NCBI GenBank assembly: GCA_019894855.1
Contig: JAGXNS010000014.1
Coordinates: forward strand, 378-38,800
Source: Promethearchaeota archaeon
GTDB taxonomy: Archaea > Asgardarchaeota > Lokiarchaeia > Sigyniarchaeales > SOKP01
DNA: 38,423 nt
Direction: 5' to 3'
The number at the start of each line of letters is the position of its first letter. Position 1 is the stretch's first letter. A program made the position numbers and the translations under genes. The notes under the pieces were generated by a model. That model did no database searches. It had not been told where the DNA came from and saw nothing but the letters and a program-made list of their open reading frames with translations. Below, piece after piece: positions 15,963-24,555 of the stretch.

Positions 15963-16271
15963 TTGTTAACCGTATTGTCTGAATCAACCTTTAAAAAAAG
16001 CTTTAAACAAAGATATAGTAACATTTTTCTTATCAAAATTTTTCAATTAAATTTCAAAAATTTTAGGGGTTCTGAGTTAGAATTAATAGATGCTCAGAAT
16101 GATCGCCACATACTTAAGGCAAAAGTAGGACCAATTATTCCTGTCAATTTTCAGGACAGTGAAGGAAACCAATCAATTTTAGTTCAATCCTTTGGAACAT
16201 TCGAGCTCGATGGAATGAAAGGAGGATATGGTACTTTTGAAACTCTGAGAAGAGTAAGAAAACTAACTTAA
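15963..16271 (+). pseudogene. Unrecognised 102-residue frame, probable 3' remnant of a gene
   Basis: Plus-strand frame with only a TTG start and an N-terminal third (about residues 1-32) that looks random, rich in Phe, Lys and Ile. From about residue 34, SELELIDAQNDRHILKAKVG and a Gly-rich end, DGMKGGYGTFETLRRVRK, look like a real domain. The ending faintly recalls the C-terminus of DUF7064-type proteins. It lies on the opposite strand between eL43 and rrp42, neighbours in many archaeal genomes. I infer a truncated gene left by an insertion. It could instead be a small intact gene with an unusual start. Confidence 0.4.
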
Positions 16272-16351
16272 ATTAAAATATGAATTGGTTATGTTTCCTA
16301 TAAATTAAAAATAAAATTAAAAATTTTTTGAATTATCTAAAAAATTTAGTT

Positions 16352-17170
16352 TTAAACCTTATATTGCCAGAGATTTAAATCTTTTCTGGTTTTCTTGCCA
16401 AACTCCATAGATTTTTTACTTAACATCTCAACTTCTTCTATAGAAAAAGTAGCATATCCACTTTTTTGAATAGATGTTATCTTATCTTCGGTTACCGAAA
16501 TTGAAATTCTTCCATCGCATACTAATTCTTCTGGTAAACTCGGATCTGAAAAAATAATATCTCCAATCTTTCCATACGTTGAAACTATAGGCAATTCGTT
16601 CACAAGTGTATCTCCGGTCAAATATTTTCCCGTCCATACAACTTCATCGTTCTCCCATTTTCCTTCCGGGATTTTACTTGAAATTAACGCAGTTAAAGAA
16701 CTAATACCACCAACATCAATTAAATTCCCTGAATAATTAATGACATAAATATCCACGAATATAATATAGACTGCTTTCTTTTCCTTTATACATAGCTTTT
16801 TCGTTTGCACACAGTCTGCATGGCGAATTCCCCTATCAACAACGCGTGCTAATTCAATAGATTGTTCGTTAGGAGGACCTCTTTCAAACAAAGGAGATGC
16901 TAAAGGTAATAGTTCCGCCATAAATGTACAAACTCCCTCGTTAGGAAGATCTGGAAATGGTGTACCTACATCGTACTTCACTCCAGTGATCACCTTTGTT
17001 TTTCCTAAAGAAACTTCAGCAGATCCCTCCGCTGAAGCGATTACATTACTTTTAACACTCCAGTCTCTATATTGCCAAAGATCTCTGCCATCTATTCTTT
17101 CTCCTTTTTTCAGATTAGAAAAAATATAATTCTTTTCTATAGTCGATATTACTCGCTTTATATTCATCAT
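16352..17170 (-). CDS. rrp42: Exosome complex component Rrp42
   Basis: 272 residues, RNase PH fold. GERIDGRDLWQYRD (about 22-35), KVITGVKYDVGTPFPDLP and RVVDRGIRHADC are typical of Rrp42, the non-catalytic partner that alternates with Rrp41 in the hexameric ring of the archaeal exosome for 3'-5' phosphorolytic RNA decay. The conserved acidic catalytic residues of Rrp41 are not kept. Starts two bases after the rrp41 stop. Confidence 0.95.
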   Translation of the reverse strand: MMNIKRVISTIEKNYIFSNLKKGERIDGRDLWQYRDWSVKSNVIASAEGSAEVSLGKTKVITGVKYDVGTPFPDLPNEGVCTFMAELLPLASPLFERGPPNEQSIELARVVDRGIRHADCVQTKKLCIKEKKAVYIIFVDIYVINYSGNLIDVGGISSLTALISSKIPEGKWENDEVVWTGKYLTGDTLVNELPIVSTYGKIGDIIFSDPSLPEELVCDGRISISVTEDKITSIQKSGYATFSIEEVEMLSKKSMEFGKKTRKDLNLWQYKV

Positions 17171-17172
17171 TC

Positions 17173-17934
17173 TTATTTCTCTCCTCCACTGTATTTCTCT
17201 TGAATTTCTATATATTTCTTTTTCAAAGCATCCAACTGAATTTCATAGATTTTAGAGAGTGCTTCTTTAGCAAGGACCAAACTTTGGCTAAATTCTTCTA
17301 AATCCATACTACCATCAAATTGAAGTAATGATAGTTCTTCATTAAACCATGTCATTGCACAAGGTAAATCTGCTTCACCAGCTTTATCTTCTATCCCTGA
17401 TAGATCAGTTATTAATTCTCCGTCAATTTTACCTATAGCAACGGCTGTTACTAAACTTCTCATAGGAATGCCGGCATCTGCAAGTGCTAATGCTGCAACA
17501 GTGGTACACGCACATCGTGTTCCACCATCTGCATCTAGAACGTTGATATAAACCTCAAAGGAAGTTCCAGGATAAAGTTCTAAAAATAGAACAGGTTTCA
17601 AGCAATCAGTTATTACCATTGAAACTTCTTTTTCTCGGCGACCAGGAGCAGGGCGTTTTCTTTCAAACACCGAAAAAGTTGCCATCCGATAAAAAACGCG
17701 TAAGATTCCTCTGTCTGGTTTTGCTAAATGGTGAGGATGTACTTCTCTAGGTCCATAAACGGCACAAAAAATTTTATTGTTACCCCATTCTAAGTAAGCT
17801 GAACCATCAGCATTTTCTAAGACTCCGACCTCCATTTTAATAGGTCTCAATTCGTTCTTATCTCGACCGTCTAGCCTCTTACCATCTTCACGAAATAACT
17901 TCTCCGGATACTCATCTTTAATAATTAACGGCAT
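17173..17934 (-). CDS. rrp41: Exosome complex catalytic component Rrp41
   Basis: 253 residues. GKRLDGRDKNELRPIKMEVG (about 18-37), GPREVHPHH, the RNA/phosphate-binding RPAPGRREKE (about 93-102), DADGGTRCACTTVAALALAD and DLSGIEDKAGEADLP carry the phosphorolytic site. It trims RNA with inorganic phosphate and also adds A-rich tails. Abuts rrp4 by one base and rrp42 by two. Confidence 0.95.
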   Translation of the reverse strand: MPLIIKDEYPEKLFREDGKRLDGRDKNELRPIKMEVGVLENADGSAYLEWGNNKIFCAVYGPREVHPHHLAKPDRGILRVFYRMATFSVFERKRPAPGRREKEVSMVITDCLKPVLFLELYPGTSFEVYINVLDADGGTRCACTTVAALALADAGIPMRSLVTAVAIGKIDGELITDLSGIEDKAGEADLPCAMTWFNEELSLLQFDGSMDLEEFSQSLVLAKEALSKIYEIQLDALKKKYIEIQEKYSGGEK

Positions 17935-18744
17935 TTAATTCATACCTCTTATCTTTTTTTCATTCTCAATATATTCAGACATTCTGTCTGTTAGCCCAAC
18001 AGTATGGGCTTCTTTTTCTATTTTTCGTATCGCATCTATTAATAATCTTTCATGAGCCAAATCTTCGCCTTTCAGCCAAATTCGACCATTTTGTGTAACA
18101 AATATATTACTTTTAGTTAGGTTTTTTAACATTTTAATCATCGAACCACTACGGCCTATAATGCGGGGTATTTTTGGAGTGTCAATTGTGATTACTAATC
18201 CATCCCTTCTTTTACCTAAATATTTACCAACAGTTGTTAATTCCGGTTTATTTAACCTATCTGCCGAAAGTACTTTAACTATTAAAATATCTCCAATGTC
18301 ATACTTTCCCGTAGAATTATCCTGACGATCAGGTGCTCCGCCTCTATAACCTCTCGGTTTTCCTCTTGGTACGGTGTTTTTAGGTTTTAAAATACCTCTG
18401 TCTTTCGCGTTTATATCACATATGTATTTAACGGGATTTTTATCAGTAATTAATGCAATTACTTTGTCTCCTGGACGGGGTGTATAGAATCCTCTAAGAG
18501 GAATTACATTAATGTAATTTCTCTTAACTTGTTTTAATCCAATATTTAGAGATATAATCTTAGACCTATCTTTATTAAATATAGTTCCACGTCCCGGTAG
18601 ATAATTTTTTGTATCTTCTGTTAAAATTTCTCCAGGTACAACAAGATCGCGGGAGGTTTCCTCGTCATCAAACTCATCGACATCTACATCCTCAGAATTG
18701 TCCATGGTAGGTTCTTCAATAGGTTCATCTTTCTCGTGTTCCAT
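17935..18744 (-). CDS. rrp4: Exosome RNA-binding cap protein Rrp4
   Basis: 269 residues. An acidic Asp/Glu-rich tail (about 1-30) precedes the N-terminal domain LVVPGEILTEDTKNYLPGRG. An S1 domain follows (about 80-170), interrupted by a basic insertion with GKPRGYRGGAPDR. The KH domain has IPRIIGRSGSMIKML (about 193-207). Forms the cap of the exosome ring and feeds RNA to the pore. The acidic N-terminus and the basic insert inside the S1 region are longer than in most archaeal Rrp4 proteins. Confidence 0.94.
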   Translation of the reverse strand: MEHEKDEPIEEPTMDNSEDVDVDEFDDEETSRDLVVPGEILTEDTKNYLPGRGTIFNKDRSKIISLNIGLKQVKRNYINVIPLRGFYTPRPGDKVIALITDKNPVKYICDINAKDRGILKPKNTVPRGKPRGYRGGAPDRQDNSTGKYDIGDILIVKVLSADRLNKPELTTVGKYLGKRRDGLVITIDTPKIPRIIGRSGSMIKMLKNLTKSNIFVTQNGRIWLKGEDLAHERLLIDAIRKIEKEAHTVGLTDRMSEYIENEKKIRGMN

Positions 18745-18835
18745 TTCTTAAACTCACTTTTTCTTATTATTTATGCTTTTACTTAACCAATGTAGTAAAA
18801 AAAATCTATACAAAAATTAGTCAAAAATTAATCAG

Positions 18836-19627
18836 TTAAGATTTCATAATTTTAGTTTGAACTCTTCCATGAGTAAGTTTATTTAACTTATCTACTAATT
18901 CCATCTGCAACCCTGCTGGCAAACTAACAACTGATACCCACGATCCATCCGATTGCCACTCCTCTTTCTTAATTTGTGCTAATTGTGCTACTATGTTATA
19001 ACCTTTTGCTGTAAATACAGACGGTATTTTAAGCGCGAGTTCTACCTGTTCCATCCGAATAGGTATAATTGCCCGTATTTGTTTAATAACATCATCTACC
19101 TGTTCTTCTGCGTTTCTCATCAAGTCAACTTTAACGTTAGCTTCTTCTATTGCTTTCTCGATTCTCTGATAAGGATGTGGTTTCTTATTTTGAGGATTTA
19201 TTGCATTTTTAGTAATTATTGTTATAATTTGTTTTAATTTCTTCTCTCTCTCTTCATCTCTTTGAGAGCGAGTCCATTGAATCTCCCCATCAAGTAAAAT
19301 ATGGCCCGCTATAATTCTCCCTTCTGAAGTGTTAAATACAGCTTCCATATCACCATTAGTAGCTTTTTTTCCTCGCCTTAAATCCTCAAATACAATGAAG
19401 CTTTCGAAAATTAGTTCAATTGATATCATAGGATTTTTTAGAAGTTCGTCAACAGAGACGCGAGATTTATCCTTTCCCTCAACAAGACGCTCATTGATTT
19501 CCTCTCGAATCATTTTTTTCGCTTCCCAAGCCTGATCTGGGGCTAACAGCATTTCAAATGTTCGACCCTCCTTTTGAATGCGTCCGATGATAAAACCGCC
19601 TAAATCTATCCTCGCTCTGCCTATCAT
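18836..19627 (-). CDS. Ribosome maturation protein SBDS (Sdo1)
   Basis: 263 residues with the three SBDS domains: N-terminal FYSH domain containing LAPDQAWEAKKM and KNPMISIELIFESFIVFEDLRRGK, a helical middle domain including QNKKPHPYQRIEKAIEEANV (about 155-174), and a ferredoxin-like C-terminal domain, IPIRMEQVELALKIP. In eukaryotes SBDS with EFL1 releases eIF6 from 60S subunits; the archaeal homologue is thought to act in ribosome maturation or quality control. Classic neighbour of psmA and the exosome genes. Confidence 0.94.
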   Translation of the reverse strand: MIGRARIDLGGFIIGRIQKEGRTFEMLLAPDQAWEAKKMIREEINERLVEGKDKSRVSVDELLKNPMISIELIFESFIVFEDLRRGKKATNGDMEAVFNTSEGRIIAGHILLDGEIQWTRSQRDEEREKKLKQIITIITKNAINPQNKKPHPYQRIEKAIEEANVKVDLMRNAEEQVDDVIKQIRAIIPIRMEQVELALKIPSVFTAKGYNIVAQLAQIKKEEWQSDGSWVSVVSLPAGLQMELVDKLNKLTHGRVQTKIMKS

Positions 19628-19744
19628 TGAAATTTATCTCTATTTGCTTTATGGAAATATCAAGTTTCTGTATGTTTTTTGCCTTCTATTATTAGATAAA
19701 CGTTAATTTGAGATAACCTTGAATCAGATATAATTGTAAGAAGA

Positions 19745-20461
19745 TTATATTTTAGCTAATAATTCTTCCTTTTCTTGATCATTTAATAGCTTAAATTTTA
19801 AATTGTCTTTCATAATGAAAGCTACATCACAAGTATCCTTACTTAAATTTTCACCCATTAATTCCTTCAAGGTCCTTAAAGGTAACAACTTTAGGTCCTC
19901 ATCACTTATATCTTCTTTATAGTGTTCTTCAAGGTAAGCTCTTGCTTCGGTCGCTCCTGACCCAATCGCAAAGGCTTTATAGCCCCACATAGCGCCAGAG
20001 GGATCAGTTAAGTACAAAGAAGCTTCTCCATTGGAATCAACTCCAGCTATAAGGAAACTTACTCCAAAAGGCCTTACACCCGCATTCTGGGTAAATAATT
20101 GGAGGTATTCGCAAATATTTAAAGTGCTATCTTTTACAGAAATTATTTCATCATAATTTAAAATATTAACCTGTGCTTGGACGCGAGCTCTATCAACTAA
20201 AACTCTTGCGTCAGCTGTGAGCCCAGCGATAGCCACACCAATATGGTCGTCAACTTTAAAAATCTTCTCAGAGCCAATAATCTCTTGAAGCTCGGAACTC
20301 TTTTTCTCTACGGTAAATACAACAGAATTATTATTTCTGCATACAATAGATGTTGTCCCTCTTCTTACAGCTTCTATGGCATACTCAACCTGAAAAAGAC
20401 GACCCTCAGGGGAAAACTGAGTTATAGCCATATCATAGCCCCTTCCTGCTTGCTGGAACAT
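19745..20461 (-). CDS. psmA: Proteasome subunit alpha
   Basis: 238 residues. GRGYDMAITQFSPEGRLFQV and EYAIEAVRRGTTSI at the N-terminus are the alpha-type signature; the N-terminal helix gates the 20S channel. GVRPFGVSFLIAGVD is also typical. The ATG at 20461 has AGGAGAG about four bases upstream. Heads the series psmA-SBDS-rrp4-rrp41-rrp42, the conserved archaeal proteasome-exosome superoperon. Confidence 0.96.
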   Translation of the reverse strand: MFQQAGRGYDMAITQFSPEGRLFQVEYAIEAVRRGTTSIVCRNNNSVVFTVEKKSSELQEIIGSEKIFKVDDHIGVAIAGLTADARVLVDRARVQAQVNILNYDEIISVKDSTLNICEYLQLFTQNAGVRPFGVSFLIAGVDSNGEASLYLTDPSGAMWGYKAFAIGSGATEARAYLEEHYKEDISDEDLKLLPLRTLKELMGENLSKDTCDVAFIMKDNLKFKLLNDQEKEELLAKI

Positions 20462-20706
20462 GAATCTCTCCTAATAGAATTTTTTATTAATTTTTATTAC
20501 GTATTTTTTTTACTATTTTAATAATCAAATAATCAATAAAATTTATATTTTTACTAAATAAACTATAACCTTTATTGTAATTTGTATCTGAAAATCCAGA
20601 TAAAAATCTAAAAAGAAAACAAGAAGAAAATATGAAATCTCAATCCTTAAAATCGTAATTTAATTTTTTTGAACCTTTATTCCTTTATTTTTTATTATTT
20701 AAGGAG

Positions 20707-21900
20707 TTAAGTTCTCAATTCAATTTTATCTTTAATTCCTAAGTTAGTTAGTAAAGTTTGCACTTCACTAATATTTGGTTCTGAAACTGCTGGTAACCCT
20801 AATTCTTGGCGCCTACGTTCGATAGCTGGCTGAGAAGGTATAGCTTTCGCATTGTCAAAAATTGTTATGGCTTGTTCAATAATATAATCTGGGCCTTTAC
20901 CTAATGCAATACTCTGGTTCTTTAACGATGCGAATAAATCTGTCAGTTCAATACCTTGAGGACATACTTCATTACATGTATGACAATCGGTACAACCCCA
21001 GATTACTAAATCGTCCCCCTTTAGAAGCAAATCTTTATACCCTAAAAGAGTGGTTAAGATATTCCTTCTTGGGTTATAGTTTCCTTTTGTAACAATGGAA
21101 ACTGGACATTCAGACGTACAAGTTCCACATTGCAAACATGGATAAAGCGAAGGGTTTTGCTTTAATGAACGGAATGCCCACTTTCTGTCCTTTTCTGAGA
21201 CACCATCTAAACCTACATCATCCCAAGAGCTTTTACGATACGCATAGGGGTCACTTGTTGATCGAAACCTTCGAATCAACTTGTGATAAAACCATCCGAT
21301 AATCGTAATGCCAAAGAAAAAGTAATATATGCCAAGCATGTACACCGAACTTATTGATGTGAAGGATATTATCGAGTGGTAAAAAATGAGAGCTAATCCT
21401 ACCATCATAACATTATGAAGGATTTTATTGGTGTCATATTTAAATCTCATAATGAATGCAGACAATCTTAATTTTCCGATTGCTTTGTACTTCACTAGCC
21501 TGTTTGACATGAAGATTTTTGCCAGTAACATCAGAATAATAAAAGAAGCCCATCCAAAATTTCCAGTACGTAATTGAGTAGGATCAATGGCCCCTCCTAA
21601 ACGTATTAATGGATAATGGAGAGACCCAAGAATTATTGCAATAACAGCTGTCCACATGTGAAATTTATTTAACCAATCCAAGCTATAATTTGTTTCTATG
21701 ACTCTAATCTTTGTCATAATAATAATGTTAAAACACATCCAAATAAAAGCGAAAATACCAAATATGCTCCCAATTCTATGAATTAATTCATTGGATCCTA
21801 GATAAGGTATTGGTTCTTCAATCACATAGACTATTGAAGCAATTATAGGGAAAATTGCATATATCATCAGCAAGTATATCTTATTTGCTTTAGTTTCCAT
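20707..21900 (-). CDS. HdrC-like membrane iron-sulfur protein
   Basis: 397 residues. The N-terminal half has about five membrane helices (about residues 8-210), resembling HdrE or nitrate-reductase gamma-like cytochrome b proteins. The C-terminal half has two 4Fe-4S motifs, CLQCGTCTSECP (about 255-266) and CTDCHTCNEVCP (about 304-315), as in HdrC and GlpC. It probably moves electrons between a membrane quinone or other carrier and a cytoplasmic partner such as an HdrB/HdrD-type subunit, none of which is adjacent. Stands alone with about 245-base AT-rich flanks. Substrate unknown. Confidence 0.82.
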   Translation of the reverse strand: METKANKIYLLMIYAIFPIIASIVYVIEEPIPYLGSNELIHRIGSIFGIFAFIWMCFNIIIMTKIRVIETNYSLDWLNKFHMWTAVIAIILGSLHYPLIRLGGAIDPTQLRTGNFGWASFIILMLLAKIFMSNRLVKYKAIGKLRLSAFIMRFKYDTNKILHNVMMVGLALIFYHSIISFTSISSVYMLGIYYFFFGITIIGWFYHKLIRRFRSTSDPYAYRKSSWDDVGLDGVSEKDRKWAFRSLKQNPSLYPCLQCGTCTSECPVSIVTKGNYNPRRNILTTLLGYKDLLLKGDDLVIWGCTDCHTCNEVCPQGIELTDLFASLKNQSIALGKGPDYIIEQAITIFDNAKAIPSQPAIERRRQELGLPAVSEPNISEVQTLLTNLGIKDKIELRT

Positions 21901-22145
21901 CTTGTTCTATCCTTTAAATTCTATTTTTTTATCAATATAAACATTCTAGAGGTTTTTCAGTATGTCGATTACACTTGATTTAAAATATTAAGTATTTTCA
22001 GTATCAATCTCTGAAACTTTATAAAATATTTATATTAGGTGTGATAGAAGGATTATTTTTTTATTAAATTTGAACTCTTTTGATCAACAATAATATTTTT
22101 TAAATTTAGATCGATTGTAAAATAGAAAAAAAAAGTTTTTCTCGG

Positions 22146-22517
22146 CTAACTCCAAGCAACCTTATTGATAAAAATTGACCATTCAAGCACGATAAGACCC
22201 TCATCTTGCGTATGGGCTATAATGTAGTCTCCTTCTTTCGTAATGGAACCTACTATATTGCCTTTTCCTCCAACAATATTTTTTGCTGCTAGTTGTATCT
22301 CATCATTTTTTAAAATGGCATATCTAAAACTCTGAAACATTAAAGCTTGTTTATGCTCTTTCCACGCATTTAAGATTGCTTTCGCATCATCATCTGATAA
22401 TAGGAAATCTTCAGATTTAAAAAGGATTTCACCTTCAGGGCTCAACACGAAAATCTCTTCAATCCCGTTATATTCCCTTAATTGGTCTACTAAATATATA
22501 AACCGTTGTAGTTCCAT
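22146..22517 (-). CDS. Roadblock/LC7-fold protein (probable)
   Basis: 123 residues from ATG at 22517, which has GGTG five bases upstream; a GTG at 22568 would add 17 residues. The pattern of an N-terminal helix, FIYLVDQLREYNGIEEIFVL, then SPEGEILFKSE, a helix with DAKAILNAWKE, and strands GNIVGSITKEGDYIIAHTQD and LIVLEW resembles the roadblock/longin-like fold that forms dimers and acts as platform or regulator for small GTPases. Asgard genomes hold many such proteins; a Ras-like GTPase is encoded at 36267-36857. The assignment is by fold pattern. Confidence 0.65.
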   Translation of the reverse strand: MELQRFIYLVDQLREYNGIEEIFVLSPEGEILFKSEDFLLSDDDAKAILNAWKEHKQALMFQSFRYAILKNDEIQLAAKNIVGGKGNIVGSITKEGDYIIAHTQDEGLIVLEWSIFINKVAWS

Positions 22518-22685
22518 ATCTCCACCATACTTCTCTATTATTGTATTTAATGAATCATAAAACCACACTAATATAAATTTTGTTAGAACGAAAGAAATTC
22601 TTGATATGGTTTGAGAAAAAGGGAAATTTTAGATTTAAGCAATTCTTTATAATATTATTCATAACACTAATTTTAGAGAATTTTT

Positions 22686-23480
22686 ATGGTAAAAACACTG
22701 GTTCTTTACGATCAGATATATAATATCCCAAAAAAAGGCAACGTCAAAGATATATCGATAAGGTACCTTAAATACTTAAAAGAAGTAAGCCAGAGCTTTC
22801 CGGGTACTAAAATACGTATTAAGAAATTAAGAAAGTTTGATAATAGGTTTGAAATTCTCATTTCAGGGGGCGAAGAAGTATTCATTTTAAATCTACTAAA
22901 GAAAAAGATTGGGGCCATACATGAATTTGAAGATGTTAAGACAAACGACATCTTTAAAGGAGTCTTATTGGATGTAGGAAAAGTAGGTTTTGGAATTTTT
23001 GCAGATTGTGCCATTGTAAATCCTAAGGTAGATATATTATTAAACCTTCATGACTTGAGAACTCAATTGTGTAATGGAAAAACTGTTTCATTGACAGAAA
23101 TTATCAAAACTTATGATTTTATTAATAAATTCCCCGTTTATGTGAAAGTTGTTGCGATAAATAAAGAAAAACAACAAATCCAAGGCATTTTGGATCAAAA
23201 GACGCTAGACTTTTACGAAAAACTGATTTCAGAGAACCTCGAGGCGGTATTTGTCAGTGGTGAAACTAAAGGTCAATTTAAAAAAGCACTTGTGAAAACC
23301 GGACATTATCGTGATATTGCATCAATAGAACGCTTCGGATTTTTAGAAAACATAGTAATATTAAGAGAATCTACTACTGCTCCTGGAATTATTGCAGATA
23401 TAGGAAAATATCTAAAAAATTGTAAATTAAATGCAATTCGGCCTGAAAGAATCAAGAAATTATATAAATCGAAATTATAA
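22686..23480 (+). CDS. DUF2110 family archaeal protein
   Basis: 264 residues. The central segment DIFKGVLLDVGKVGFGIFAD (about 87-106) with NPKVDILLNLHDLRTQL and the end FGFLENIVILRESTTAPGI match the archaeal DUF2110 family, whose function is unknown. The middle resembles a small beta-barrel, and the whole may bind RNA, though this is inference. Divergent from the roadblock gene with about 170 bases between them. The tRNA pair downstream is on the opposite strand. Confidence 0.7.
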   Translation: MVKTLVLYDQIYNIPKKGNVKDISIRYLKYLKEVSQSFPGTKIRIKKLRKFDNRFEILISGGEEVFILNLLKKKIGAIHEFEDVKTNDIFKGVLLDVGKVGFGIFADCAIVNPKVDILLNLHDLRTQLCNGKTVSLTEIIKTYDFINKFPVYVKVVAINKEKQQIQGILDQKTLDFYEKLISENLEAVFVSGETKGQFKKALVKTGHYRDIASIERFGFLENIVILRESTTAPGIIADIGKYLKNCKLNAIRPERIKKLYKSKL

Positions 23481-23484
23481 ATAA

Positions 23485-23587
23485 TGGGCCCAGGGAGGTT
23501 TTCGTAGAAGCGATAATTTCGCTTTAAAATCGAACTCCCGACCTTCTCGGTGTAAGCGAGACGTAATAACCACTAGACCATGGGCCC
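23485..23587 (-). tRNA. tRNA-Val(UAC) with a T-loop intron
   Basis: Acceptor GGGCCCA pairs with TGGGCCC over seven bases; discriminator A; CCA not encoded. Anticodon stem TCTCG/CGAGA with loop CTTACAC gives anticodon TAC. The T stem GGGAG/CTCCC closes a 37-base loop instead of seven. Removing 30 bases (23528-23499) gives loop TTCGATC and a 73-nt tRNA. Exons are 23587-23529 and 23498-23485. The D stem is weak (one mismatch). Confidence 0.93.
23499..23528 (-). other. BHB intron in the T loop of tRNA-Val (30 nt)
   Basis: Minus-strand fold: exon helix is the T stem GGGAG/CUCCC; central helix UUCG with CGAA (4 bp); 5' bulge AUU and 3' bulge AAC; intron arms of nine bases each (seven pairs, two mismatches) and loop AAUUA. 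Cutting AU^U and AA^C gives UUCGAUC, a correct T loop. The segment sizes (1+9+5+9+4+2 = 30) are identical to intron 2 of the phosphofructokinase gene. Confidence 0.85.
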
Positions 23588-23610
23588 TTACTATTTGAAG
23601 ATTATTAGAG

Positions 23611-23712
23611 CGCAATCGGAGGGATTCGAACCCTCGAGTCCGTTGGACACTGGATTAGCAATCCAGCGCTTTTAGCACGCTTAAGCGTTCTACCAAGCTA
23701 AGCGACGATTGC
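23611..23712 (-). tRNA. tRNA-Ser(GCU) with a D-arm intron
   Basis: Acceptor GCAATCG/CGATTGC, discriminator G, long variable arm GTCC-AAC-GGAC, T arm GAGGG-TTCGAAT-CCCTC. Anticodon stem CTGGA/TCCAG with loop TTGCTAA gives anticodon GCT, reading AGC/AGU codons. The D arm is 17 to 19 bases too long; taking out about 23688-23672 restores the stem GCTT/AAGC and the D loop with GG. No CCA encoded. Lies 23 bases from tRNA-Val and on the same strand. Confidence 0.9.
23672..23688 (-). other. Candidate intron in the D arm of tRNA-Ser(GCU), about 17 nt
   Basis: The extra D-arm sequence contains ACGC-UUAA-GCGU, a small hairpin. With bulges GA^A and AA^A the central four-base segments GGUA and UGCU pair with two wobbles, and GCUU/AAGC gives the exon helix. 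Runs of A at both ends leave the boundaries uncertain by one or two bases. A relaxed BHB is likely. Confidence 0.55.
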
Positions 23713-24072
23713 TTAATGTTGATATAATCTTCAAGTGGTATAGTTTGTATATAAAAATTTAAAATTTTAATACTTTTTCATTGTATAGAGTGGATTATAA
23801 GAAATAAAATTAATTTATTAATAATAAATAAAAGAGCTGAGGACTAATTCTCCCTTGCTTATAATTTGAAAGTAGTACCTGCTGGTATCATTTATCTCTT
23901 CAATCTTATCTGAGTTTTGTACTGTAATCTCCATATGATAAACCCCAATTTCTCATTAACGAATATTGAAAATTAATAGGTTTAAATTGTTCAGAGGATG
24001 TATCAATATAAGCTTTTCTCAAACCTAATAATAGTTGGAAAAAAAAAGAAAAATCGCTAGCGAGAAAAGAAC
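23713..24072. other. 360-base AT-rich gap with a possible gene remnant
   Basis: No full gene is seen. On the minus strand 23934-23818 is a 38-codon frame starting MEITVQNSDKIEEINDTSRY and ending in a stop. It keeps a coding-like amphipathic pattern and reads upstream in frame for a few more residues. It may be the 3' remnant of a larger, perhaps secreted, protein gene or a small gene. The rest is AT-rich without clear signals. Confidence 0.35.
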
Positions 24073-24555
24073 TTATTCTTGGATAATCTCAAAAACCATT
24101 TTCTCAATCATCGGTTTTTTTGTATACCGTTTATCGTAATACCAACCCACCATATGCCCCTCTAACCCTTTTTCTGGAATATGAGGAATAATGATAATCA
24201 TAACCCCGTTTGAAAGATATTTAAGTATCCTCTTATCAATTTGGTGTAGTTTATCGTTTCCCGATGGATGTGTGTGTGCTTGCCAGACGATATCTACGTT
24301 AAGTTCCTGTTTAAACTTACGCATGTTATAAATTTTTGACTTTTTATACCTCATCCAACTTCTTGGTTTGACGTGGGTTTTTGATTTTCTTAGATCTGGA
24401 TTAACGATAAATTTATTAACAATTCCAAAGTTTTCTTTACGATCAGCAAAAATCCAATAATGTTCGATGTTTGGATGAACCTCTGTGGCTTTCTGGGTAA
24501 TTTCTTTAAATAATCGATCTGGTATCAAATACCTAAAATTTTTTGCCCCACTCAT
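24073..24555 (-). CDS. JAMM/MPN-like metalloprotease-fold protein
   Basis: 160 residues. HTHPSG at 94-99, then D107, gives the H-x-H-x(10)-D zinc-binding pattern of JAMM proteases; Glu31 in NIEHYW is placed as the general base. The Ser normally eight residues after the second His is His104 here, so one catalytic residue of the JAMM motif is changed. A basic insertion (about 54-80) separates the first strand from the zinc motif. JAMM proteins in Asgard archaea are linked to ubiquitin-like removal, but no ubiquitin, E1 or E2 gene is in this window. Stands alone between tRNA genes. It may bind metal and be active or be a regulatory pseudo-enzyme. Confidence 0.65.
   Translation of the reverse strand: MSGAKNFRYLIPDRLFKEITQKATEVHPNIEHYWIFADRKENFGIVNKFIVNPDLRKSKTHVKPRSWMRYKKSKIYNMRKFKQELNVDIVWQAHTHPSGNDKLHQIDKRILKYLSNGVMIIIIPHIPEKGLEGHMVGWYYDKRYTKKPMIEKMVFEIIQE

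Noticed and set aside
20243-20521. Plus-strand frame over the psmA start
   Set aside because: Shadow of psmA with no family resemblance.
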